Below are positions 33,192 through 42,251 of a stretch of DNA of 64,000 bases, piece by piece. Position numbers and translations under genes: made by a program. Every line of letters starts with the position of its first letter. Position 1 is the stretch's first letter. The notes under the pieces were generated by a model that was not told the DNA's origin, made no database searches, and saw only the letters and a program-made list of their open reading frames with translations. The stretch is from Sandaracinus sp. (GTDB lineage: Bacteria; Myxococcota_A; Polyangia; Polyangiales; Houyiibacteriaceae): assembly GCA_020633125.1 (NCBI GenBank), contig JACKEH010000018.1, positions 1 through 64,000 on the forward strand, written 5' to 3'.

Positions 33192-34223
33192 ATGAGCCTC
33201 ACCGAGCACAGCGTCCCCGCGATTCACGGCCTTCACTTGGCCGAGATCGTCGAGCGATGGGGCGTCGAGCCCGACGCGTTGCTTCGCAGCGTGGGCCTTC
33301 GTCGCGAGGCGATGCTCGAGCCCGGCGCGCGACTGCGTCTTCCCGAGCTGATCGGGCTGGTCGAACGTTCGCGTGCGCTCACCGGCGAGCCCGGCCTCGG
33401 CTTTCACGTCGGCCTTCACATGCGCATCGCCTCGCACGGCTACCTCGGCCTCGCCGCGATGACCGCGACCACGGTGCGCGAAGCGCTCGACGTCGCGATT
33501 CGTTTCGCGCCGACCCGCACCACCGCGATCTCGCTTCGGCTCGACGTCGACGAGCGCCACGTCGCGCTCGTGCTGGTCGAGAACACCGACCTCGGCTCGG
33601 CCCGTGACGCCTTCGTCTTCGCGTTGCTCACGGGCATCTGGAAGATCGGCGACGCGCTCACGGGAATCGCCTTGGCCGAGCACGGCGACGCGAGCCTGCG
33701 ACCGAGCGCCGACGTCGCGTTCGCGGAGCCGCCCTACTTCGCGCGCTTCGCGTCGGTCGCGCCGCACGTGCGCTTCGACCAAAGCGAGCACCGCTTGGTC
33801 TTCCCGCGCTCGCTCCTCGATCTGCGCCTCGTGACCGGCGACCCGGTCGCGTCGCGACTGACGCTCGAACAATGCGAGCGTGAGCTCGAGGCGCTCGGCC
33901 TCGGCCCTCGCCTCTCGCATCGCGTGCGCGGGCTGCTCGGCCACGCGAGCCCGCCCCCTTCCCTCGAAGAGCTCGCCAAGTCCCTGCACGTCTCGCCGCG
34001 CACGCTCAAGCGCCACCTCGCGAGCGAAGGCACGACCTACCGCGCGCTCCTCGACGAAGCGCTTCGTGCACGCGCCGAAGATCTCCTCCGCCGCCCGAGC
34101 CTCACCCTCGACGACATCGCCGAACGCCTCGGCTACTCCGACGTCGCGAACTTCAACCGCGCGTTCAAACGCTGGACGGGCCGCACGCCCGGCGCCTTCC
34201 GTCGCGACGAGAGCGCGAGCTGA
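33192..34223 (+). CDS. AraC-family transcriptional regulator (VirS/OruR-like)
   Basis: A 343-residue regulator, matching the ~340 residues of the VirS/OruR subgroup. Residues ~10-200 form the Arabinose_bd-type ligand domain (LRLPELIGLVERSRALTGEPGLGFHVG, HGYLGLAAMTATTVREAL). The C-terminal ~95 residues contain two helix-turn-helices: PSLEELAKSLHVSPRTLKRHL and LTLDDIAERLGYSDVANFNR, then FKRWTG. I use the ATG at 33192. It is transcribed away from the monooxygenase operon, a place that strongly suggests it controls that operon and perhaps itself through the direct repeats between them. Confidence 0.92.
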   Translation: MSLTEHSVPAIHGLHLAEIVERWGVEPDALLRSVGLRREAMLEPGARLRLPELIGLVERSRALTGEPGLGFHVGLHMRIASHGYLGLAAMTATTVREALDVAIRFAPTRTTAISLRLDVDERHVALVLVENTDLGSARDAFVFALLTGIWKIGDALTGIALAEHGDASLRPSADVAFAEPPYFARFASVAPHVRFDQSEHRLVFPRSLLDLRLVTGDPVASRLTLEQCERELEALGLGPRLSHRVRGLLGHASPPPSLEELAKSLHVSPRTLKRHLASEGTTYRALLDEALRARAEDLLRRPSLTLDDIAERLGYSDVANFNRAFKRWTGRTPGAFRRDESAS

Positions 34224-34348
34224 GTGGAGGCGCCGTTTCGCCGCAGGTACGGACCGAACCTCACACGCAACGACGCGTGGCTTCGAAACCTCCTGCTCGC
34301 GCGGTAACGTCCCGCCGGGCGAAGCGTCCCCCGCCTCGAGGAGAATCC

Positions 34349-34552
34349 ATGCCTTTCGTGAACGTTCGAATCGCCGGCCCCGCCACGCCGGAGCAGAAGG
34401 CCGAAGTGATGCAAGGCATCACCGAAGTGCTGCAGCGTGTGCTCGGCAAGAACCCCGGGACCACCAACATCGTGATCGAGGAGGTCCCGATCGAGAACTG
34501 GGGCGTCGGCGGCATGCCGCTCGAGCAGTGGCGAAAGCTCAAAGACGGCTGA
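34349..34552 (+). CDS. 4-oxalocrotonate tautomerase family protein
   Basis: A 67-residue tautomerase of the usual tiny size (60-75). The start at 34349 is set by the GAGGAGA ribosome site and by the family's need for Pro directly after Met (MPFVNVRIAG): Pro1 is the catalytic general base after Met removal. The C-terminal part VIEEVPIENWGVGG, with a Trp in the active-site position, is also typical. It interconverts keto and enol forms; the natural substrate is unknown. Monocistronic, with a hairpin 20 bp downstream. Confidence 0.9.
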   Translation: MPFVNVRIAGPATPEQKAEVMQGITEVLQRVLGKNPGTTNIVIEEVPIENWGVGGMPLEQWRKLKDG

Positions 34553-34571
34553 CGCCCCCTGAGAAAGCCAG

Positions 34572-34605
34572 AGGCGCGGTGAACGACTCACGGCGCCTTC
34601 GACTT
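34572..34605 (+). terminator. Probable terminator after tautomerase gene
   Basis: An 11-bp stem with one mismatch (AGGCGCGGTGA / TCACGGCGCCT) closes a 5-nt loop 20 bp after the tautomerase stop, followed by CTTTT after a few bases. The short T run makes efficiency uncertain. Confidence 0.55.
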
Positions 34606-34854
34606 TTGGTCCGCGCTCGTTCTCCGAGCGTGTGGGAGCTGGCGCGCTTGAGGCGGGGGCGGGGCGTGGGCGGAGCGTCGGGAGGTCCAGCAGAACCCCG
34701 CGACCTCCGCAGTGGCTGAGCGAAGCGAAGTCCGGAGGAGGTCGCCCTGCTCGACCGGACAGAGCGGAGCCCGCGCCCCGCATACGCCGTCTCCTCGACT
34801 GCGCTGCCGCTCACCGCGTGGTCGTTGCGAGCTTGTTCGACGCCACCGTCTCCC
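34606..34854. other. Intergenic region, nothing recognised
   Basis: No protein-like frame, repeat or clear promoter is visible between the tautomerase terminator and the 3' end of the malQ gene. Compositional open frames here have no supporting features. Confidence 0.5.
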
Positions 34855-36708
34855 TCAGACCGGACGGCGCTTCGCGATCTCCGCGAGCAAGAGCTCGTTC
34901 TCGGTCTTGCCGAGCGACTCGAGCCCTTCCACCGCGCGCCGCATCCAGTTCGGCTTCTCGTCGAAGGTGCCCGGCACGTTCTGCGGGCGCTCCTCGGAGA
35001 AGAGGTCTTCGAGCGTGAGCAACAAGAGGTCGCCCGGACCTTCGGCCACCGCCGTCGCGATGCGGTCGTGCACCTCACGCGGCGTCGACGCTTCGTCCAT
35101 CGACAGGCAACGCTTGAGGTCGCTCGTGAGCTTGGCGCGCTCCGCCTTCGCGACCTCCGCGCGCTCCTCGTCGTAGAGCCCGAGGTCGACCCAATCGTCG
35201 ACGTCCTTCGCGCCCCACCACCCGGCCCAGGTCGGAAGGTCGTGTGTGTTGAGCGTCGCGACGCTGCCCTCGGGCGGCGCCTCCCAACCCCAGTCGTGGG
35301 AGAAGAAGTAGAACACCCACGTGCGGGCTTCGCGATGTCGCGCCATCGACGCACGCACCGCGTCGGGCACGGTGCCGAGGTCCTCACCGACCAAGCGGCA
35401 TTGGTGGCGGTGCGAGAGCAACGAGAGCAACGCGTGAAGCTCGTCGGGGTTCGTGTGGTGCACGTACACGCCGTCGGTCGCCGGCGCGCCGTTCGGCACC
35501 CAATACAGACGATGCAGCCACGCCGCGTGATCGATGCGGAGCACGCTCGCGTTCTGCATGTGGTGCTCGAGGCATTGCCGGAGGTAGCTCCAACCCGTCG
35601 CGCGATCCTTCTCCGGATGCAGCGGCGGGAAGCCCCACGACTGGCCGCCTTCGAAGAGCGGATCGGGCGGCGCGCCGGTCGAGATGCCCTGGGCGAAACG
35701 ATCCGCGAAGCGCGCCGCGTCGTAGCCGTCGTGGTGCACACCGAGCGGGAGGTCGACGTAGAGCCCGCCCTTGGCGCCGAGCTCCGCGAGCTGCTGATCG
35801 GCGAGCCATTGCGCGTAACGCACCGTCTTCGCGGAACGCTCGGGGTTGTCCATACGCGCGACGCGCTTGTCGACGTAACCCGAAAGATGCGCGCGCCCCT
35901 GCGCCCACGCCTCGAGCCGCGCGAGCCGCTCGCCCGTGCACGCCTCCGCGAGCGCGTCGAGGATCGCGAAACGATGCGCGGCGAGCGCGCGCCAATCGAG
36001 GTAGTCACCCTGCGGCGGCACCTCGGCGAGCAGACGCTGCGCCTCGGGGCTCGCCTCGAGCTCCGGCGCTTGGCGCGGGTCGACGTAGAGCTCGTTCCAA
36101 AAGAGGCGGCTCACCGGCGCGTAGGGGCTCGGCTCGCCACGCTCGGCGAAGACCGGCAAGAGCGGCAAGGTCGCGAAACAATCGCCACCACGCCTTTGCG
36201 TCGCGTCGAGCGCCCGGCCGAGCGTGCCGAAGTCGCCGGCGTCGGGCGTGGTGGCGTCGTTCAACGCGTAGAGCGGGCAGAAGAGCCCCCAACGACGTCC
36301 CGGCGCGCCGTAGCTCACCGTCGGCGCCGACAAGATCCACGCATGCGCGCCCGAGACGAGCGCGTCGTGCACGCCGAAAGGCACGCCCTCGATGCGCGCG
36401 CGACCTTTCGAGACCTCGGCGCGCTTGGTCCAACGTTCGCCGAGATCGCTGACCCCTTCGACCGTCACGCCTCCATCCGCGTGCGCGACCTCGAACTCGC
36501 CCTGGCCATCCCAGAGCACGAAGACCGACGCCTGCTCGCGCGGGCGATCGATCAGCGCCTCGGCGTCTTCGACCTTCTCGATGGGCTCGCCGAGCGCGCG
36601 TAGCACCGCGAGGATGCTCTCGTCGGAGGCGCGACGATGGCGCCCGAGGGCGTCGTAGTACTCGATTTCGAGGCCGCGCGCGTGCGCGAGACGGTCAAGA
36701 GCGGTCAT
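34855..36708 (-). CDS. malQ: 4-alpha-glucanotransferase (amylomaltase)
   Basis: A 617-residue GH77 enzyme. The catalytic residues are in recognisable contexts: Asp nucleophile in LRIDHAAWLHRLYWVP, Glu acid/base in RLVGEDLGTVP, and Asp stabiliser in LNTHDLPTWAGWW. The first ~80 residues are a short N-terminal extension. The enzyme moves maltooligosaccharyl units between alpha-1,4-glucans. With glgX and glgB elsewhere in the window it would support glycogen and maltodextrin turnover. ATG at 36708. Confidence 0.95.
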   Translation of the reverse strand: MTALDRLAHARGLEIEYYDALGRHRRASDESILAVLRALGEPIEKVEDAEALIDRPREQASVFVLWDGQGEFEVAHADGGVTVEGVSDLGERWTKRAEVSKGRARIEGVPFGVHDALVSGAHAWILSAPTVSYGAPGRRWGLFCPLYALNDATTPDAGDFGTLGRALDATQRRGGDCFATLPLLPVFAERGEPSPYAPVSRLFWNELYVDPRQAPELEASPEAQRLLAEVPPQGDYLDWRALAAHRFAILDALAEACTGERLARLEAWAQGRAHLSGYVDKRVARMDNPERSAKTVRYAQWLADQQLAELGAKGGLYVDLPLGVHHDGYDAARFADRFAQGISTGAPPDPLFEGGQSWGFPPLHPEKDRATGWSYLRQCLEHHMQNASVLRIDHAAWLHRLYWVPNGAPATDGVYVHHTNPDELHALLSLLSHRHQCRLVGEDLGTVPDAVRASMARHREARTWVFYFFSHDWGWEAPPEGSVATLNTHDLPTWAGWWGAKDVDDWVDLGLYDEERAEVAKAERAKLTSDLKRCLSMDEASTPREVHDRIATAVAEGPGDLLLLTLEDLFSEERPQNVPGTFDEKPNWMRRAVEGLESLGKTENELLLAEIAKRRPV

Positions 36709-36828
36709 GGGCTTGAAGGTCGAGGTGAGAGAGGCGCGGACGCTCGGTCCGCCCCGTGGTCGAAGCGCCCTTCCGACGGCCCCCGACCGGGGGCAGAGAA
36801 CAGCTCGCCGAAAAGAATTGAAACGCGC

Positions 36829-36837
36829 TGTTAGAAT
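36829..36837 (+). promoter_or_regulatory. Possible extended -10 element
   Basis: TG-T-TAGAAT lies in an unusually A/T-rich patch between the divergent malQ and single-TM genes. A good -35 is lacking, which is tolerable with an extended -10. Speculative. Confidence 0.25.
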
Positions 36838-36951
36838 ATCGGGCGAACGTCGTCCACCCGAGAGTCACTGTTGACCGCCTCCTCCGGACGCCCGCGCATC
36901 GAGAAAACGAGCGTGCGCACGTCAGGGAAGTCGAGGCCGCCTCCGCCGCGT

Positions 36952-37939
36952 ATGCTCCGACGCATGGCGCGCGGCGAGAACGAGCACGCTCCCGACCGAA
37001 GCATCGGGATCGCGATCTTCGCAGTCTTTCTCGTCGTTTGTGGGCTCGTCGCCTACGTCGTGGCGCGCGCCGTCCAACCGCCGCCCGAACCCGAGGCCCC
37101 ACCCGAGCTGCACGCGGATTGGCGGGCGGTGCTCGGGAACCTCCGCAGCCGTGGGTGTTCCCCACCGACCGGATTGGCCGTCGGCGCCACGGTCACCCCC
37201 GCCGACTCCCTCGAACGTGAGCTCCTCGGTCGGGGCTACGTCGCCCTCGGGCCGTGGTCCGAGCCGCAGGGCTTTCCGCTCACCACGCGTGCGACCGGGC
37301 TCGACGGCGCTTGCGGCTTGGTCAGCGTTCTGACCGAAGGCGGCGTCGTTCAGCAGATCGGCACCGATCCCGCGGCCTTGCTGCCTCCGTGCCGCGGCGA
37401 GCTCGGCACCGTCGCCGTCTGCGACGACGCCACGGTCGTCGCCCAAGGCTGGGGCGAAGCGCGCACTCGGACGTTCGCGCTCCCGGGCCTGGATCGCGCC
37501 GCCGCCGAAGCCACCGAGCTGCCGCTCGAGGTCCTGCTGGCGCCATCTGGAGGTCGAGCTCGCGCTCGCGCGAAGCGGTTGGCGCCCGAGCCCGACGATC
37601 TGGTTTCAAGAACCTCCACCGGGCACGACGCCGGGCGTCCTCCCACCGACGCCAGCGTCCGACTGCGAGCCGTGGGTCGTGGTCGGCCTCGGCGCGGAGC
37701 ACGCGAACAGCTACTTCGAAGGCACCCAGCTCGCGCACGACATGAGCCCGCGACGTTTCGTCGTCCCCTTCGTGCACTGCGCCGCGGCTCCCTCGCAGAT
37801 CAGCTACACGACCGTCGATCGGCCCAGGCTCTACTGGCGACGCTACCGACCGGGCACCGCCCCCCCGACGCTCGGCGCCCCGAGTCTGGGCGCGATGCCG
37901 CGTGTGGTCACCGACGTCGTGGATCTCGTCGCGCCCTGA
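36952..37939 (+). CDS. Single-TM hypothetical protein, frameshifted near 37540
   Basis: The frame from the ATG at 36952 encodes a transmembrane helix (IGIAIFAVFLVVCGLVAYVV) and ~170 protein-like residues to ELPLEVLL near 37540. There it degenerates while the +1 frame continues convincingly (RHLEVELALARSGW, VVVGLGAEHANSYFEG) to the TGA at 37937-37939. One extra G in CTGCTGGCGCC would explain the change. The protein would be ~328 residues with a periplasmic domain of unknown family. Whether the indel is real or an assembly error cannot be decided here. Confidence 0.6.
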
Positions 37940-38003
37940 CGCGTCGCGAACGAAACGACTCGGGTTGACGCGACGAAGCCCGACAGGCCATCGTGCCGAC
38001 GCC

Positions 38004-38614
38004 GTGGGCTACAAAAGTCCGAGATCTCCTCGGCGCAGATCGTCCAGGCCGCGATCCGCGTCCTCGCGCGCCAAGGCTACGCACGCACGAGCTTGCTCGA
38101 CATCGCGCGCGAAGCCGGGATGAGCAAAGGCGCCGTCCACTACCACTTCCCGACGAAGGAAGCGCTCATCGAGGTCGTGCTGGCCGAAGCGTGCGACGTC
38201 GTGCAGCGACGCACCCTCGAAGCATGGCCCGCGGACCAGCCGCCGCTGCTCGGCCTTCGTCGCGCGCTCGAAGCGCTTTGGGAGGTTCGCGCCACCCGCA
38301 CCGACGAAGCGCTCGTGGTCGCGGACCTGCTCGCGCAGAGCCTCTCGGATCCGAAGCTGCGCCCGCGCCTCGCCGAGTTCTACGAGCGCGCCGCCGACCA
38401 GATGCGCACCGCGCTCGCCGCCAACTTCGCCGCCGCGGGCCTCGAGCCGCGCATTCCGATGGACGTGCTCCCGCGCATCGTCACGGGTCTGCTCGACGGT
38501 CTCGTGATGCAGATCTTCGTGCAAGAAGACGCGCTCACCCCCGAGCAAGTCGTCGGCGCGATCGAGACGCTCGCGTTCGGGCTGCTCGTGCCCGGCACGC
38601 CGAAACCGACATGA
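38004..38614 (+). CDS. TetR-family regulator (one-base deletion in codon 4-5)
   Basis: About 203 residues. The N-terminal helix-turn-helix is clear: SAQIVQAAIRVLARQGYARTSLLDIA, then REAGMSKGAVHYHFPTKEAL. In its frame no ATG, GTG or TTG exists between the previous stop (37939) and this domain, but the adjacent frame has GTG-GGC-TAC-AAA at 38004, which would join correctly if the AAAA run at 38013-38016 had one more A. I therefore start at 38004 and infer a missing base. The stop overlaps the holB start (ATGA). The ligand is unknown. Confidence 0.75.
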
Positions 38615-39581
38615 GCGACGCGTTCGACGGCGTCCGCGCCCAAGCCCACGCGGTCTCCGTGCTTCGCCGCGCGGTGGCCGAGGACCGCGTCGCGAGCGGC
38701 TACCTCTTCGAAGGACCGAACGGCGTCGGCAAAGAACGCTGCGCGATCGCGCTCGCCAAGACCCTGCTGGGGCAGAGCGCGCACGCACGCATCGACAAAG
38801 GCGCGCACCCCGACGTCCGCATCTTCCGACCGCGCGACGAGGCGCCCGCAACTTCCCGGTCGAGCGTCTTCGCGAAGAGGTGCTGCCCTACGCGGAGTTC
38901 GCGCCCTTCGAAGCGAAACACGCGTTCGTGATCTTCCCCGAGGCGGACGTCTCGTTCCCCGAGCACCACCCCGAAGCCGCCAACGCGTTGCTCAAGACGC
39001 TCGAAGAACCGAAGCGCGGCGTGCACTTCGTCCTGCTCGCGGCGCGCCCCGACCGGCTCTTGCCGACGATTCGCAGCCGAACGCAGCGCGTGCGTTTCGA
39101 CCGGCTGCCGCCCGACGAGCTCGAGGCGATCCTGCGCGAGGCGAACACCGCCGAGTCCGCCATCGGCCCGTCGGTCGCGCTCGCGGACGGACGCGCGGAT
39201 CGTGCGCTCGCGCTCGCCGACGACGGTCGCGCGGAGAAGCTGCTCGACCTCGCGCTCCGGGTCGACGAAGCAGTCGCCGCGCGGCGAACCGGCGCGCTCC
39301 TCGACCTCGCCGACGAGCTCGCGAAACACGACGACCTCGAGCTCGCGCTCGAATCGATGGTGCTCTTCTACCGAGACGTCGCCGCCGCTGCGGCGGGACT
39401 GCCCGACGAGGCGCTGCGTTTTCGACACGCCGCAGCGGCCATCTCCGGTCGCGCGAGCCAAGGCGCACGCAAAGCCTCCGAGCGCGCCGCGCTCTGGCTG
39501 AGCCTGCCGGAGGCCTTCGAGAGCAACGCGAACAAGGCCATCGCGCTCGACGCGCTGCTGCATCGCCTCGCGAGCTGCTGA
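38611..39581 (+). CDS. holB: DNA polymerase III delta' subunit (apparent 1-base deletion)
   Basis: Clamp-loader subunit of ~323 residues, AAA+ fold. The first frame has MSDAFDGVRAQAHAVSVLRR and a Walker A GPNGVGK (35-41) up to RPRDE near 38840. The next frame then continues with NFPVERLREEVLPYAEFAPFEAKHAFVIF, ANALLKTLEEPKRGVHFVLL and TIRSRTQRVRF, the typical delta' core. Adding one G to GAGGCGCCC at about 38841 restores a single frame (E-G-A-R-N-F). Since holB is essential, a consensus error is the likelier cause. It overlaps the TetR gene and lies 223 bp before metG. Confidence 0.85.
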
Positions 39582-39804
39582 CCCTCGTTCGGACGAAGCG
39601 CTGCGGCACGTTCTCGTGCTTCGTTTCGCGCGCGTCAGAGCGTCTTCGCACGCGAAAACCGCTCGTCCGCCCCGCGGACCGCGCGTGGAGAATCCACAGC
39701 GGCCCTCTTGCGCGAGCGTGCTACACGTCGCACCTCGCGAGTCGGCCCGGCCGGGACCTCCGTTCGAGGACGCCCTCCGGACCGCGAGGATCGCTCGAGG
39801 AACG

Positions 39805-41844
39805 ATGCGCCCCTTCTACGTCACGACGCCCATCTACTACGTCAACGACAAGCCCCACATCGGCCACGCGTACTCCACCGTCGCGGCCGACGTGCTCGCG
39901 CGCTACGCGAAGCTTCGTGGTCGTCCGACGCGCTTTCTGACCGGCACCGACGAGCACGGGCAGAAGATCGAAGAGAAGGCCAAGGAGCTCGGCAAGGACC
40001 CGCAGGCGTTCGTCGACGTGATGTCGCCGCCCTTCCGCGACGCGTTCGTCGAGCTCGGGTGCGACTTCGACGACTACATCCGCACCACCGAGCCGCGCCA
40101 CGAGGAGAAGGTCCAGGAGCTCTGGAAGATCCTCTTCGCGAAGGGCGACATCTACCTCGGCGACTACGAGGGTTGGTACTCCGTCGCCGACGAGTCTTTC
40201 ATCACCGAGACCGAGCTCAAGGCGCTCGACGAGGTCACGCGCAGCAAGGTCGTGCGCGTGAAGGAGCCGAGCTACTTCTTCAAGCTCTCCGCGTACGGCG
40301 ACGCGCTGCTCGAGTTCTACGAGCAGAACCCTACCTTCGTGCAGCCCGAGGGCCGCTTCAACGAGGTGAAGGCGTTCGTGAAGGAAGGCCTTCGCGATCT
40401 CTCGGTCTCGCGCACCAGCTTCACCTGGGGCATCCCCGTGCCTGGCGACGACGCCCACGTGATGTTCGTGTGGTTCGACGCGCTCACCAACTACATGAGC
40501 GCGCTGGGTGGGCCGGCGAAAGAAGGCGAAGCGCCGCTCTACGATCGTTTCTGGCCCCACGGCGGAAGCGACGACGCGCAGGTCGTGCACATCGTCGGCA
40601 AGGACATCCTGCGCTTTCACGCCGTGTTCTGGCCGGCCTTCTTGCTCGCCGCGGGACTTCAGCCGCCGACGCAGGTCTTCGCGCACGGCTGGTTGACCAT
40701 CAACGGCGAGAAGATGAGCAAGCGCTTCGGCAACTTCATCCCGCCGGGCCCGCTCGTCGAAGCCTTCGGCGCCGACGTCGTGCGCTACTACCTGATGCGC
40801 GAGGTCGGCTTCGGCCAAGACGGCGACTTCGCCCACAAACAGGTCTTCGCGCGTTACCACGGCGAGCTCGGCAACGGCCTCGGCAACCTGTTGCAGCGCA
40901 TCGTCGCGAGCATTCTCAAGAACGAGTTCGGCGGCGCGGTGCCGGCGCCGACCGAGATCGGCGACGAAGAGCGTGAGCTGGTCGCGGTCGCCGAGAAGAG
41001 CGCCGCCGTCGCCGCGCATCATCTCGATCTCGTCGCGCCGCATCGCGCGCTCGACGCCATCTTCGAGCTCGTCGCCGCCGCCAACCGCTACGTCGACCGC
41101 ACCGCGCCGTGGGCGCTCGCGAAGGCCGGCGACAAGGAGCGGCTCGCGACCGTCTGCTACCACGTGCTCGAGTCGCTCCGTTGGCTGAGCGTGATGCTCG
41201 CGCCCTTCTTGCCTTCGAAGACGGCGGACCTGCGCGCACAGCTCGGCGTCTCGGCGCTCACGCCCGAAGAGGCGATGGACCAATGGCCGAAGGCCGGTGA
41301 CTTCGGCGGCCTGCCCGCCGGCACCCTCACCGCCCCCGCCGCGCCGCTCTTCCCGCGCTTCGATCCGAAGACCGAAGCCGAGATTCTGGAGAAGCTCGGC
41401 GCGAACAAGCCGGCCGAAGCCGCGAAGCCCGCGAAGAAGGAGAAGAAGGTGGAAGAGAAGAAGGACGCCCCGAAGGCGGAGGCCCCGAAGACGGACGACA
41501 AGAGCGAGGCGAGCGCGCCCATCGCCTTCGACGACTTCGTGAAGGTCGACCTTCGCGTGGGCCTCATCCTCGAAGCCGAAGCCGTGCCCAAGAGCGACAA
41601 GCTCGTGCGCTGCCAGATCGACCTCGGCGAAGAAAAGCCGCGCCAAGTCCTCGCCGGCATTCGCAAGCACTACGACCCCGAAGCGCTCGTCGGAAAGCGC
41701 GTCGTGGTCGTCGCCAACCTCGCGCCCCGCAAGATGATGGGCCTCGAGTCGCACGGCATGATCCTCGCGGCCAGCGACACCGATCACGGCCTCTCGGTGC
41801 TCGGCCTCGAGAAGGAGATCACGCCCGGCACGCGCGTGAGCTGA
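39805..41844 (+). CDS. metG: Methionyl-tRNA synthetase
   Basis: A 679-residue class I synthetase that charges tRNA-Met. HIGH is at 18-21 (KPHIGHAYST) and KMSKR at about 303-307 (GEKMSKRFGN). The C-terminal ~105 residues are an appended EMAP/Trbp111-type tRNA-binding domain (FVKVDLRVGLILEAEAVPKS), joined by a Lys/Ala/Glu-rich linker (KPAEAAKPAKKEKKVEEKK). Only the first Cys pair region for zinc differs from the E. coli type; it resembles the zinc-less form. ATG at 39805 follows GAGGAACG. A strong terminator follows. Confidence 0.97.
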   Translation: MRPFYVTTPIYYVNDKPHIGHAYSTVAADVLARYAKLRGRPTRFLTGTDEHGQKIEEKAKELGKDPQAFVDVMSPPFRDAFVELGCDFDDYIRTTEPRHEEKVQELWKILFAKGDIYLGDYEGWYSVADESFITETELKALDEVTRSKVVRVKEPSYFFKLSAYGDALLEFYEQNPTFVQPEGRFNEVKAFVKEGLRDLSVSRTSFTWGIPVPGDDAHVMFVWFDALTNYMSALGGPAKEGEAPLYDRFWPHGGSDDAQVVHIVGKDILRFHAVFWPAFLLAAGLQPPTQVFAHGWLTINGEKMSKRFGNFIPPGPLVEAFGADVVRYYLMREVGFGQDGDFAHKQVFARYHGELGNGLGNLLQRIVASILKNEFGGAVPAPTEIGDEERELVAVAEKSAAVAAHHLDLVAPHRALDAIFELVAAANRYVDRTAPWALAKAGDKERLATVCYHVLESLRWLSVMLAPFLPSKTADLRAQLGVSALTPEEAMDQWPKAGDFGGLPAGTLTAPAAPLFPRFDPKTEAEILEKLGANKPAEAAKPAKKEKKVEEKKDAPKAEAPKTDDKSEASAPIAFDDFVKVDLRVGLILEAEAVPKSDKLVRCQIDLGEEKPRQVLAGIRKHYDPEALVGKRVVVVANLAPRKMMGLESHGMILAASDTDHGLSVLGLEKEITPGTRVS

Positions 41845-41863
41845 TCGCGACCGGCGCGAACGC

Positions 41864-41906
41864 AGAAGAGCCCGCTCGGCCCACGCCGGGTGGGCTCTTC
41901 TTCTTC
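41864..41906. terminator. Intrinsic terminator after metG
   Basis: AAGAGCCC (41866-41873) pairs with GGGCTCTT (41892-41899), with a GC-rich loop, followed by CTTCTTC. It separates metG from the convergent PH-like gene and can serve both. Confidence 0.8.
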
Positions 41907-41912
41907 GCGCGG

Positions 41913-42251
41913 TCAGAACGTCGTGGGTTTCGTGGGGCTCGTCGACGCCCCGACCTTCAAGCCCATCGAGTCGGCCGCGACGACGAGGTCTCCGACCACC
42001 GAAGGTGCAACGAGGAAGACCCGTCGTGTGCGTCCGTGGCGCGCGACGAATCGCCGGCCATCCCGTGTCAGGCGCAACTCGGCGATCGGCGCGCTCCAAA
42101 CGTTCGAGGCGCGGAGCAGGTAGAGACGCTCCGTCGTGAGCACCATGCGCGCCACGACCGAGAGCAGGACGTGACGCAGCTCGACCTCCGCCTCCACGAG
42201 CACGCGTCCCTCCCACGCCTGCGCGTGGCGGCCCCGCCCTTCGACGCTCAC
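41913..42251 (-). CDS. Small PH/GRAM-like protein coupled to the AgmX-like gene
   Basis: A 112-residue protein beginning at the GTG at 42251, which overlaps the stop of the upstream gene (GTGA at 42248-42251). The body EGRVLVEAEVELRHVLLS, MVLTTERLYLLRASN, APIAELRLTRDGRRF resembles a bacterial PH/GRAM-like beta-sandwich. No membrane segment or catalytic motif is seen. The overlap suggests it works with or is co-produced with the AgmX-like protein. Confidence 0.6.
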   Translation of the reverse strand: MSVEGRGRHAQAWEGRVLVEAEVELRHVLLSVVARMVLTTERLYLLRASNVWSAPIAELRLTRDGRRFVARHGRTRRVFLVAPSVVGDLVVAADSMGLKVGASTSPTKPTTF

